In this document: positions 8,441-17,200 of the stretch, in pieces | Layout: each line of letters opens with the position of its first letter | Position numbering within the stretch: the stretch's first letter is position 1 | NCBI GenBank assembly: GCA_016715195.1 | Contig: JADKBB010000013.1 | Location: forward strand, 62,001-126,000 | Direction of reading: 5' to 3' | Length of the DNA: 64,000 nt | DNA from: Candidatus Villigracilis proximus | GTDB lineage: Bacteria > Chloroflexota > Anaerolineae > Anaerolineales > Villigracilaceae | Position numbers and translations under genes: made by a program | The notes under the pieces: generated by a model | Seen by the model: only the letters and a program-made list of their open reading frames with translations | Databases searched by the model: none | Told to the model about the DNA's origin: nothing

Positions 8441-9451
8441 TTATGTGGTTTGTCGTTCGATCAGATTAAGCGGAAGATTGATATGTTGCGGCGGACGCGA
8501 TGGGTCTTCGACGCGTGCGAGCAATATCTCGGTGGCAAGTTTTCCAGACTCATCCAAATGCTGGCGGATGGTTGTCAGGTCAACGTGTTCTGCCACATCA
8601 ATATCATCAAAGCCGACAACAGCGAGGTCATCGGGGACTTTAATATTTAATTGACGCGCAACTTTCATAATACTTAACGCCTGAGTATCTGAGGCGGCAA
8701 AGATGGCAGTTGGCGGTTTGGGCAGACTGAGCAATTCAAGTGCCGCTTGTCTTGATTCTTTTTGGGTATAAGGAGCCGAACGGATATATGTTTTGGATAA
8801 AGATAATCCTGCTTCTTGCAGTGTTTGCGTAAACCCTGTTAAGCGTGATTGAACAGGGTGGATCGCAAGTCTTTCCGGAGGTTCGATGTCACCCAAAAAC
8901 CCAAAGGACTTATGTCCTTTGTTGATCAGATGCTCTGCGGCCAGTTTGCCGCCGTGTTGATCGTCAATTGTGATGCTGTTTAACTGCGGGTGTGAGTATT
9001 CGATCAGGACTGTTTCCATGCCGTTGATGGATAAACGCTGCGCATCCTGATCTCCAATCGATAATGACATAATGATCAATCCGTCGATGTTTCTCATTAA
9101 GGGGATGGAGGAAATATACCCTTGCAATTGGTCCAATGATTCGACCGGATAGATCAGCAGTTCATAATTTTCTTTTGATAAAGCAGAAGCAACTCCTCTA
9201 AGTCTTTGCACAAAGGAAGGTGCCGTGAAGAACGGAGTGAGAACACCGATGCGTCCTGTGTTTTGCATGGCACGGGCGCGGGCTTCTGCTCTTGGAATAA
9301 ATCCAAGCTGGTCAATGGCATCCATGACGCGTTTTTGCGTTTCGGAGTTTACTTTATCGGGCGCATTCAAAACGCGCGAAATCGTTGAAATACTAACCCC
9401 GGATAACTGGGCTACATCGTAAATGGTAGGGGATTTTTTTTTGGGAGGCAT
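8441..9451 (-). CDS. LacI-family transcriptional regulator
   Basis: A 336-residue LacI/GalR repressor. Seen: the helix-turn-helix TIYDVAQLSGVSISTISRVL, hinge region GFIPRAEARARAM, then a periplasmic-binding-protein-like effector domain with IGVLTPFF, TVLIEYSHPQLNSITIDDQ and VVGFDDIDVAEHVDLTTIRQ. The ATG at 9451 gives the family N-terminus; an upstream GTG at 9469 falls inside the operator and is unlikely. It is the first gene of a two-gene unit with the alpha-galactosidase. It probably represses itself and the aglE operon, since both promoters carry the same operator. The inducer is unknown but is likely an alpha-linked sugar. Confidence 0.93.
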   Translation of the reverse strand: MPPKKKSPTIYDVAQLSGVSISTISRVLNAPDKVNSETQKRVMDAIDQLGFIPRAEARARAMQNTGRIGVLTPFFTAPSFVQRLRGVASALSKENYELLIYPVESLDQLQGYISSIPLMRNIDGLIIMSLSIGDQDAQRLSINGMETVLIEYSHPQLNSITIDDQHGGKLAAEHLINKGHKSFGFLGDIEPPERLAIHPVQSRLTGFTQTLQEAGLSLSKTYIRSAPYTQKESRQAALELLSLPKPPTAIFAASDTQALSIMKVARQLNIKVPDDLAVVGFDDIDVAEHVDLTTIRQHLDESGKLATEILLARVEDPSRPPQHINLPLNLIERQTT

Positions 9452-9460
9452 GGTTTTGGG

Positions 9461-9503
9461 TGAAAGCACTTTCAGTGTAGCATATTAAGTTGTGAAGCGT
9501 CAA
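9461..9503 (-). promoter_or_regulatory. lacI promoter with auto-regulatory operator
   Basis: On the minus strand TTGACG (9498-9503) and TACACT (9474-9479) are 18 bases apart. The operator TGAAAGCACTTTCA occupies 9461-9474, directly abutting the -10 box, only about 10 bases before the ATG. There is no clear ribosome site, so the leader would be very short. Confidence 0.7.
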
Positions 9504-9620
9504 TCTGGCGCTGTGGAAAAAATAAGGCAGTTCCAGGGTTGAACAATTTTAACGCGAACTACACGATTTTTCTTTATCCGCAAATTTAGATTGATGCACT
9601 TCTGATAAACATATTAGGCC

Positions 9621-9683
9621 GAAAAAATATAGCCAGTAGGCACCTTTACCTATGACACGGCAAGGATGTTTACTGGCTATATT
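9621..9683 (-). terminator. Long-loop terminator downstream of zwf
   Basis: A 13-bp perfect stem (9626-9638 with 9671-9683) encloses 32 bases that contain a smaller CCTT/AAGG stem. On the minus strand it is followed by TTTTTT-like sequence. It lies 24 bases past the zwf stop. An unusually large loop makes a small structured RNA a possible alternative. Confidence 0.6.
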
Positions 9684-9706
9684 ATCCACCAATTCGATTT
9701 TTTCGT

Positions 9707-11182
9707 TTAACTCTCCAACATGTGACGGGCTTCTTCGTGCATCCACTTGCGGCCATCACGGGCCAGCATGGTGTTGGCTTCGGCCGGTCCCCAGGTGCCG
9801 GGTTTGTAATAGGCCAAAGGCGGAGCGAGGTTGGCTTCCCAGGCTTGCAGGATCGGGTCGATTAATCCCCAGGCGGTTTCCACTTCGTCGGCGCGGGTGA
9901 AGAGTGATGCGTCACCTTGTAAAGCATCAAGCAGCAGACGTTCATAGGATTCAGGAATCGCGGTCTGACCAAAGGCTTCAGCGTAATTAAATTCCATGTC
10001 CACGGAGCGGGTATCTGAAACCGTGTCAGGCGCCTTGGCCTCGAAGCGCAGATGAATCCCTTCATCGGGCTGTAGATACAGCACCAGCATATTGGATGCG
10101 GTCTTATGTCCCGGTGCCATCGGGAACATTGCCAGCGGTGGTTCCTTGAAGCTGATGATGATCTGTGAATGTTTCTCGGCTAAATTTTTACCCGAGCGCA
10201 AATAGAAGGGCACGCCCTGCCAGCGCCAGTTGTTGACGTATAGCCGCAGCGCCGCGTACGTAGGTGTGATCGAATCCGGCTTGACCTCGGCTTCGTTAAG
10301 ATAGCCTTTGTATTGCGCGCGGACTGTGTGCTCTGCCACAGCCGAACCGGTGATCGGTTGAATGGCGCTTAATACTTTTACTTTTTCATTGCGCAATGAA
10401 GAGGCTTTGAAAGAGGCGGGCGGTTCCATGGCGACCAGCATCAACAATTGCAGCAGGTGATTCTGGAACATGTCACGCAGCACACCTACGCTGTCGTAAT
10501 ATCCGGCGCGATGCTCAAGGCCAACTTTTTCGGCCACGGTGATCTGCACATGGTCAATGTAGTTGCGGTTCCAAAGCGGTTCAAAGATGGTATTGGCAAA
10601 ACGTGTGAACAAAATATTCTGCACGGTTTCTTTGCCAAGATAATGATCGATGCGATAGATCTGATCTTCGTTCAGTCCCTTGTGAACTTGATGATTTAAT
10701 TTCTGTGCCGAAGCCAGATCTGTGCCAAAGGGTTTCTCCAATACTACGCGCCGCCATCCGCCGTTCTCGTGGATCTGTCCCGTTGTGCCAAGCTGTTCGA
10801 TGATGTTCGGGAAGAGAGTCGGTGGAATGGCCATGTAATATAACCGGTTGGCCGTACCCGCTTCCAGTTCAGAGAGACGATCCGCCAGCTTTTGAAAATC
10901 CGCTGTCTGGTCGTAACGTCCCTGCTGATAGAAAAGATGAGGCGCGAATGTCGCCCATTCCTCCGGCGTGAATTTGAATCCGGCGAATTGTTTGGCTCCA
11001 TCCTGCAAGTGATTTCTGAATTGTTCATCTGTAAATGCGGTGGCGCCAAAGCCCACAATTGAAAAGGCTTTGGGCAAACGGCCCTTGCGCGATAAATTCA
11101 ACAAAGATGGAATGAGCTTACGCTGGGTAAGGTCACCTGATGCGCCGAAGATGATAACTGAAACAGGGAGGTCTTTATTCAT
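9707..11182 (-). CDS. zwf: Glucose-6-phosphate 1-dehydrogenase
   Basis: A 491-residue enzyme that oxidises glucose 6-phosphate to 6-phosphogluconolactone with NAD(P)+, the entry to the oxidative pentose phosphate pathway. Seen: the Rossmann motif GASGDLTQRKLIPSL near residue 13, the substrate-binding and catalytic signature RIDHYLGKETVQNI, and the C-terminal domain with LRFEAKAPDTV. Length matches the family. It is the last gene of the pgl-gnd-zwf operon, 12 bases after gnd. Together the three neighbours encode the whole oxidative branch. The operon lies next to the sugar-uptake cluster, so glucose 6-phosphate made from imported sugars could flow straight into it. Confidence 0.96.
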   Translation of the reverse strand: MNKDLPVSVIIFGASGDLTQRKLIPSLLNLSRKGRLPKAFSIVGFGATAFTDEQFRNHLQDGAKQFAGFKFTPEEWATFAPHLFYQQGRYDQTADFQKLADRLSELEAGTANRLYYMAIPPTLFPNIIEQLGTTGQIHENGGWRRVVLEKPFGTDLASAQKLNHQVHKGLNEDQIYRIDHYLGKETVQNILFTRFANTIFEPLWNRNYIDHVQITVAEKVGLEHRAGYYDSVGVLRDMFQNHLLQLLMLVAMEPPASFKASSLRNEKVKVLSAIQPITGSAVAEHTVRAQYKGYLNEAEVKPDSITPTYAALRLYVNNWRWQGVPFYLRSGKNLAEKHSQIIISFKEPPLAMFPMAPGHKTASNMLVLYLQPDEGIHLRFEAKAPDTVSDTRSVDMEFNYAEAFGQTAIPESYERLLLDALQGDASLFTRADEVETAWGLIDPILQAWEANLAPPLAYYKPGTWGPAEANTMLARDGRKWMHEEARHMLES

Positions 11183-11194
11183 GTCGCCTGCTGA

Positions 11195-12103
11195 TTACTC
11201 CGCCTTCTTGATCGCGTGCCCGCCAAATTGATTGCGCAGCGCTGAAAGCATGCGCGCCGAGAAATTCTCTTCGTCGCGGCTGGCAAAGCGCATTTGCAAA
11301 GCGAGTGTGATGATCGGGGCGGGAACGTCCAGGTCAATTGATTCGAACACGGTCCAGCGGCCTTCGCCGGAATCCGCGACCCAGGGTTTGATGTCTTCGA
11401 GTTTGGCATCTTCCTTCAACGCATTGGCCGCCAGATCAAGCAGCCATGAACGTACCACGCTGCCGTGCTGCCAGACTTCGGAGATCTGCGCGAGATCAAG
11501 ACCAAATTCTTCCTTGGCCTTCAAAATGCTGAAGCCTTCGGCAAAAGCCTGCATCATGCCGTATTCGATTCCATTGTGGATCATTTTTGTGAAATGGCCT
11601 GCGCCATGCGGACCGACTCGTCCCCAGCCTTTATCTGCCGCAGGGGCAAGCGTCTCAAAAATGGGACGCATCTTTTCCACCGCCTCAACCTGTCCGCCGA
11701 TCATCAGGCTGTATCCTTCGCTGAGACCCCAGATGCCGCCGCTGGTGCCGCAATCTACAAAGTCAATTCCCCGGGCTTCCAACTGTGCCGCATGGCGGAC
11801 AGAATCTTTGTAATTGGAATTGCCGCCGTCAATCACAATGTCGCCTTTTTGTAATAACCCTTCCAGTTTGTTGATCGTGTCGTCTGTGGCCTGTCCTGAT
11901 GGAACCATGACCCACACGATGCGCGGCGCATTTAACTTGCTGACGGCATCTTCCAATGAGCTTGCGCCTTCTGCGCCGAGCGCGACCGCTTCCTTTACTG
12001 TTTCAACACTGCGCGCAAAACCAACCACGCGATGACCGCCGCGCACCAAGCGCGTAGCCATGTTTAATCCCATTTTTCCCAAACCGATGATTGCGAGTTC
12101 CAT
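11195..12103 (-). CDS. gnd: 6-phosphogluconate dehydrogenase, short decarboxylating form
   Basis: A 302-residue enzyme converting 6-phosphogluconate to ribulose 5-phosphate and CO2. Seen: N-terminal Rossmann motif IGLGKMGLNMATRL, VIDGGNSNYKDSVRH, the substrate-binding signature DCGTSGGIWGLSEGYSLMIG, and HFTKMIHNGIEYGMMQAFAEG. The length is that of the short YqeC/GndA-like class, about 300 residues against about 470 for the classical enzyme. That class usually prefers NAD+, but cofactor use is inference. It sits between pgl and zwf in the same direction. Confidence 0.93.
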   Translation of the reverse strand: MELAIIGLGKMGLNMATRLVRGGHRVVGFARSVETVKEAVALGAEGASSLEDAVSKLNAPRIVWVMVPSGQATDDTINKLEGLLQKGDIVIDGGNSNYKDSVRHAAQLEARGIDFVDCGTSGGIWGLSEGYSLMIGGQVEAVEKMRPIFETLAPAADKGWGRVGPHGAGHFTKMIHNGIEYGMMQAFAEGFSILKAKEEFGLDLAQISEVWQHGSVVRSWLLDLAANALKEDAKLEDIKPWVADSGEGRWTVFESIDLDVPAPIITLALQMRFASRDEENFSARMLSALRNQFGGHAIKKAE

Positions 12104-12178
12104 TCTCTATTGCTCCTTTAAGTTGATAGCGGAGTTTCCTCCGCTTATTTACATCTGATTTCAATGTGTAACGTGAAT

Positions 12179-12910
12179 TTACAATTTACCTGCTGCCGCT
12201 TCATCCACCAGCCAGAAAATTTCACCAGTTGTCGGGCGAATGCGTTGTGCTGGCAACCGTTGGGGATGATATACCCCATTTATGATGTTGGCAAGTGTCT
12301 CAGACTTACTTTGTCCGATTAATAGAAAGACGATGCGCCGCGCTGTATTTAATACGGGCGGCGTCAGTGAAACGCGCCGCGCCGGACGGTCTTGATAATT
12401 TGCGGTGACAGCGATCACTGGCGCTGTCTCATCCACTGGGGAGCCGGGGAATAATGAAGCGGTATGTCCGTCATCGCCCATGCCGAGTAGTACAAAGTCA
12501 AAGCGTGGCCATGCGAAGGGTGTTTCGGCGAAAGTATTTAATACGCCTGCATAATCATTGGCTGCATCTTCGGGTTCCAATTCTGATGCCACACGATGAA
12601 TATTTTCCAATGGCAGCGGCACATGATCGAACAGTGCCTGTTTGGCCTGAAAATAATTATTGCCGGGGTCATCTTTTGGCACACAGCGTTCATCTCCCCA
12701 AAAAGCATGGACCTTGCTCCACTCGATCTGGTCGCGATAAGGCGGGCTGGCAAGCAGTTCATACAAGGGCTTCGGTGTGCCTCCGCCTGAAAGTGCCGTG
12801 AGGAAACGTCCACGGGCGGCGATGGCTTGCGCGGCTGAGTCGATAAATAATTGCGCGGCGGCGATGCTTAACGCCGGAAGGTCTTTGTAAATTTGTATTT
12901 TCGGTTCCAT
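12179..12910 (-). CDS. pgl: 6-phosphogluconolactonase
   Basis: A 243-residue DevB-type lactonase that hydrolyses 6-phosphogluconolactone. Seen: LSGGGTPKPLYELLASPPY, VHAFWGDERCVPKDDPGNNY, FDFVLLGMGDDGHTASLFPG and the late ALPAQRIRP-like segment (here RLPAQRIRPTTGEIFWLVD). These are the SIS-like lactonase motifs. It is the first gene of the operon with gnd 75 bases downstream and zwf after that. The upstream 250 bases hold palindromes and repeats shared with the divergent yigZ gene. Confidence 0.94.
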   Translation of the reverse strand: MEPKIQIYKDLPALSIAAAQLFIDSAAQAIAARGRFLTALSGGGTPKPLYELLASPPYRDQIEWSKVHAFWGDERCVPKDDPGNNYFQAKQALFDHVPLPLENIHRVASELEPEDAANDYAGVLNTFAETPFAWPRFDFVLLGMGDDGHTASLFPGSPVDETAPVIAVTANYQDRPARRVSLTPPVLNTARRIVFLLIGQSKSETLANIINGVYHPQRLPAQRIRPTTGEIFWLVDEAAAGKL

Positions 12911-12953
12911 TCAAAAAGTGTAACATAAAGAGTTGATGAAATCCATTTTTTTT

Positions 12954-12985
12954 GCGTAAGGTCAGTTAATTAACTCACCTTACGC
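12954..12985. repeat. 32-bp near-perfect palindrome between pgl and yigZ
   Basis: Arms GCGTAAGGT and ACCTTACGC flank a 12-base inner palindrome AGTTAATTAACT, with one C/C mismatch on each side. It is not followed by a T-run in either direction, so it is not an ordinary terminator. A shorter echo (CAGTTAATTGAC) occurs at 13139-13150 next to the yigZ promoter. An operator or a REP-like element is possible. Confidence 0.6.
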
Positions 12986-12990
12986 AGCAC

Positions 12991-13125
12991 AACTCCGAAG
13001 GAGTGAAATGATTCTAGAATCAACGCAAAAATTCATCCAACCCCGAAGGGGTGTCATGTCATCCCTTCGGGATTTTTAGATTCTTCGCAGCAATTCTATA
13101 ATCGTGCCATCCCTACGGGATTGGT
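12991..13125. repeat. Cluster of CCGAAGG-type short palindromic repeats
   Basis: Four short palindromes of the form CTCCGAAGGAG, CCCCGAAGGGG, TCCCTTCGGGA and TCCCTACGGGA occur within about 135 bases, with related flanks (TGTCATG, ATTCTAGAAT, TTCTATAAT). They look like degenerate copies of one intergenic repeat family. No reading frame is supported. Confidence 0.55.
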
Positions 13126-13154
13126 TACTGGGTAACATCAGTTAATTGACTTCT

Positions 13155-13163
13155 TGTTACAAT
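13155..13163 (+). promoter_or_regulatory. Extended -10 promoter of yigZ
   Basis: TGTTACAAT forms an extended -10 element (TG-N-TACAAT). Its end is only six bases before the ATG at 13170, and no ribosome site exists, so the message is probably leaderless. Confidence 0.5.
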
Positions 13164-13169
13164 TCGTTT

Positions 13170-13811
13170 ATGACCAGACCTTATGTAGTTCCCCTTGAAG
13201 AGATTCGGCGTGAGTTGATGGTAATGAATTCGCGTTTTATTGCCACACTTGCGCCGGCATTTAATATTGATGAAGCGCGCGCATTCATGGCGCGGATTCG
13301 CAAGGAATTTGCAGATGCTTCGCACAACGTTCCGGTGTACATCATCGGCGGCGGAAATACGGTGACTGAATATTTCTCTGATGATGGTGAGCCTTCGGGT
13401 ACTTCGGGCAAGCCGGCGCTGGCGGTTTTGCGCGGCAGCGGATTGGGCGATGCGGTGCTGGTCATCACGCGTTATTTTGGCGGCACATTGCTGGGAACGG
13501 GGGGATTGGTGAAAGCGTATACAGAGTCGGCACAGTTGGTGGTCCATGCTGTGGGGCGCGGAGAAAGAGTCTCTGTGCATGTGGCGCTGCTGGCGATCCC
13601 ATATAATTTGTTGGAGCGGGTACGTTTGATAACGGCGCGTAGAAACGGCGGGATCTTAGGTGAAGATTTCGCCGGCGATATTACGCTGACCGTCCGCTTC
13701 CCTGTGGATGTGTTTGATCTGTTCCAGTCGGATTTAAGGGAATTGTCTGCGGGGAAGATTCAGGCGGAGATCATTGAGACGAAAGAGATGATCGTGCCGG
13801 TTGCGGTGTGA
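13170..13811 (+). CDS. YigZ/IMPACT family protein (UPF0029)
   Basis: A 213-residue protein of the YigZ/IMPACT family. Seen: the N-terminal motif NSRFIATLAPAFNIDEARAF, DDGEPSGTSGKPAL (the family hallmark), RYFGGTLLGTGGLVKAYTES, then a C-terminal ferredoxin-like DUF1949-type domain. Family members bind nucleic acid or ribosomes and are linked to translation control under stress; the exact role in bacteria is unclear. The ATG at 13170 is chosen because the upstream TTG at 13146 would sit inside the promoter. It stands alone, divergent from pgl and convergent with the receiver-regulator gene. Confidence 0.9.
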   Translation: MTRPYVVPLEEIRRELMVMNSRFIATLAPAFNIDEARAFMARIRKEFADASHNVPVYIIGGGNTVTEYFSDDGEPSGTSGKPALAVLRGSGLGDAVLVITRYFGGTLLGTGGLVKAYTESAQLVVHAVGRGERVSVHVALLAIPYNLLERVRLITARRNGGILGEDFAGDITLTVRFPVDVFDLFQSDLRELSAGKIQAEIIETKEMIVPVAV

Positions 13812-13838
13812 TATGTTTCGGGGAGAAAATATAAATAT

Positions 13839-13870
13839 CGCCGCACCCGTTATCAGTAAAGGGTGCGGCG
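13839..13870 (-). terminator. Stem-loop between yigZ and the receiver regulator
   Basis: A 10-bp GC-rich stem (13839-13848 with 13861-13870) with a 12-base loop sits between convergent genes. On the minus strand it is followed by AT-rich sequence ATATTTATATTTT, so it serves best as the terminator of the kinase/receiver operon. Confidence 0.6.
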
Positions 13871-13909
13871 TGTTGAGGCGGGGGAAATGTTTGAGCGTTG
13901 GAATTTTGC

Positions 13910-14266
13910 TTAAGAAACAAAGCGTGAGGCGAGCGTTCCGAGTTGGATCGGGCTGATGGGTTTTAGTAAAACGAGATCAGCTTTGTGTTCGAGTTCATTG
14001 GCGCTGCGTTCATCGGCGGTGGCGAGGATGACGCGGGTCTTTTCAAATTGTGAGTTGGCGCGGATGTAATTGAGAATTTCTGTGCCTGATGCGCCGGGCA
14101 GGTTGAGGTCGAGGATGACGATGGCGGGCACCATGTTTTCGAGCTGACGCAGAGCTTCGCTGCCATCCATGCAGGTTGTGATCTCGAAAGTATTTTTTAA
14201 TGAAAGAGAGAAGATGTTGTTAAGTTGAGGATCATCTTCCACGATCAACGCAGTGGGTTTGCTCAT
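13910..14266 (-). CDS. Single-domain response regulator (receiver only)
   Basis: A 118-residue CheY-like receiver without output domain. Seen: acidic pocket VEDDPQ near residue 10, phospho-acceptor Asp in VILDLNLPG (about residue 52), ATADERS with the switch Thr position, and the conserved Lys in LLKPISP. Its start overlaps the stop of the large sensor kinase by four bases (ATGA), so the pair is translationally coupled and is probably a cognate pair. With no DNA-binding domain it must act by protein contact or as a phosphate relay. Confidence 0.93.
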   Translation of the reverse strand: MSKPTALIVEDDPQLNNIFSLSLKNTFEITTCMDGSEALRQLENMVPAIVILDLNLPGASGTEILNYIRANSQFEKTRVILATADERSANELEHKADLVLLKPISPIQLGTLASRFVS

Positions 14267-17200
14267 TTTTTATTCTCCGTATTGTGTTGGATGGGCAGAG
14301 TGATGGCAAAGGTGCTGCCCTTTCCGACTTCGCTTTGCAGGTTTATTTCACCGCCCATTAATTCTACCAGTTGTTTGGTGATGGAAAGCCCAAGTCCTGA
14401 GCCGCGATTCTCGCGTGTGATGGAATTATCGATCTGACGGAAGGCGTCAAAGATGTAGGATTGGGCTTCTGCTGGAATGCCCACTCCGGTATCTGAGACC
14501 TGGATCACCCATTGTTCGGGAATGGGGCGGCGAAGGCTAAGATGTATTTCACCTTTGGCTGTGAATTTAATGGCGTTGCCGACAAGGTTGATCATGATCT
14601 GTTGCAGGCGCTGCATGTCTCCGGTGAGTGTTTCGGGCATGTCAGGGAAGAGGGTGGTATTTAATATTAGTCCCTTGTTCTTCGCGAGGACGGACATGGT
14701 GGTCTCAACCTTTTTTAATATTTCTGCGGGGGAAAATTTTTCGCGCTTTAATACAACAGACCTGGTTTCGATCTGGGCTTCATCCAGCAGGTCGTTAATG
14801 ATGCTGGTCAGATATTGTGTGCTGGCCATGATCTGTTGGGTCGCATTTTTTTGTTCGTCTGTGAGTTTTCCGAATGTATCGTGATGTAATAATTCAGCGT
14901 AGCCGATCACGCCGCCCAGTGGAGTGCGAAGTTCGTGACTGACTCTTGCAAGCAGCTGGCTTTTTAATTGACTGGCTTCCACGGCCTGGTCTCTGGCGAT
15001 GAAGAGCGCTTCGTATGCCTGTTTTAGTTTTGTAATATCACGCGCCACGGCTTGGATGCCGAGGGGTTGACCATTCTCTATGATGAGCTGCACGTTTTGA
15101 CCGAGCCAGATTTCCTGTCCGCTGGCGGGCTTGGCGATAAACTCATGATAGGTGGTTTGCTTGTGTTCAGCAACCTGTTCTTTATATACACGGATTAATT
15201 CGTCATGTGAAGCGGGTGCGGCCAATTCGAGAAAGTGTCTGCCAATGACCTGCGACTCTTCAGTGAAGCCGAAGAGTTTCATGGCGGTTGGGTTGAAGTA
15301 TGTGAACCGGCCTTCCATATCGGCGCGGTAGATAAGATCGCTGGCGCTTTCCACGATCTGTCTAAAGCGGACTTCGCTTTCCAGCAGGAGTGTTTCGGCG
15401 TGTTTGCGTCCGATAATTCCTGCGATCACATCTGCCACTGTGTGCAGGAATAATTCTTCATCTTCTGATTTTTGATGTCCGTGAGGCAGATAAAGCACGA
15501 TGACGCCTAACACTTTATTGCCCGACATGATCGGAATATTATAGTGGCCGTGGTCTTCCATGCCTTGATATGTGATCTCGTGTTTTTCGTCGACACAATC
15601 TGAAAATTGGATCTGGCGCGTGGCGGCAGCCTGCCCGCACAGACACTGTCCAAATTTAACGTTCGCGCACAGGGTATGCAGAGGAGAAGCAAGGTTTTTA
15701 TGTGCTTTTAATACCAACACATTGGGTTGATCTTCCACCAGGAAGATTCCGCCTTTGGGGGTGAGTGTCATCCAGGAAAGGGATAGGATTTCATCCAGAA
15801 TGGACGGCAATAAATTATCAAGTGAGATATCTTTCAATCCGAGTTCCAACAGGGAGCTAAGGCTTTTTTGCTGCTGAAGATTGAAATTAAGTTTTTCCTC
15901 GGTGCGTTTACGTTCGGAAATTTCAGTTAAAGCAGAATCGTACAGGTTGACATTATCAAGCACCAGTCCCAACATGCGCGAGAAAAGAATTCCGGTTTGG
16001 ATCTCTTCGGCGGTAAATGTGTGATCTGGTTTGGTTCTGCCTACGGCCAGAATGGCAACGCATTGGTTGTTTACCAGCACAGGGAAATCGGCTGTGGCGG
16101 ATAAACCAGTGTACGAAGCCACTTCAGTACGCCGCCCTGACCATGCTCCATAGTCATCCAAGACAACAGGCTCACCTGTATCGTACACCTGCCATGAAAG
16201 CTTTGATTGCTCACGGGTGGAGCGTTCACCGATCAAGTTGGATTGATTCTGTGTCGCAGAGGACACGACCAACTCTTCGCCTTCGATCAGGTCAAACTCT
16301 GCGTAGGGTGCATCAAGCAGGTCTGCGGCACGGTCCACGATGGCTTGAAACAGGTCGGCAGGATTGCGGCGATTTAATAGGTCGAGTGTGATCTGATGCA
16401 AAACAGAAAGGTAGTCATTTTGTTTTTCGAGTTGCTCACGTGCAATGCGCTGTTCGGTGACATCCTGCTTGATCGCGATAAAGCGCAGTATTTTCCCCGC
16501 TTCATCCACGACCGGTGTGATGGTCTGCTCTTCGATATACAGACTCCCATCTTTGCGGCGGTTGGTGATCTCGCCCTGCCATACTTGTCCGCTATTAACG
16601 GTATGCCATAGATTTTGATAAAAGGCTTTGTCGTGTTTTCCTGATTTTAATAGATTGGTAGTTTGACCGACTGCTTCCTGTAGTGTGTACCCTGTAAGAC
16701 GGGTGAAGGCGGGGTTTGTCCATTCGATCCGGCCATTAAAGTCCGAGATCACGATCGCGTTGTCTGCGGATTCCAGCGCCACGCGTTGCATGTGGAGCTG
16801 CTCTTCGGCCTGTTTGCTTCTGGAGAGATCGCGTACGATGACCAATCTCACCACTTTTTCACCTATGCTCTGGGTTTGTCCGCTGACCTCAACTTGAAAG
16901 ACTTCTCCGCTGGCGCGCTGATTTAGCGTTTCGATGGTTTCCCGTATGGAACTGCTTAGTGTTCCTGTGCCCGGTAATATGAGAGCCATATCTGCCGGGA
17001 CCAGATCTCGTACGGTTTTGGTTAAGAATTCATCATAGGTGTAGCCATACATTTCACAGGCAGCCTGATTAACATCCAGTACTTCTCCTGATTCGCTTTC
17101 CACGAAAATGGCTTCCTGCACGCCGTCGAATATGTCGCGATAGCGTGACTGGCTTTCGCGTAATTTCTTTTCGGCCAGTTTGCGTTCTGTGATGTTACGC

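Noticed and set aside
9206..9422. Plus-strand frames at the lacI helix-turn-helix end
   Set aside because: Shadows of the clear LacI DNA-binding domain on the minus strand.
12991..13125. Possible CRISPR array
   Set aside because: The CCGAAGG units are short, irregularly spaced and palindromic, with no constant repeat length and no cas genes.
13125..13580. 151-residue minus-strand frame across yigZ
   Set aside because: It is a shadow of the YigZ gene, with no start context, and its amino-acid makeup (many Arg/His/Cys) is typical of antisense frames.
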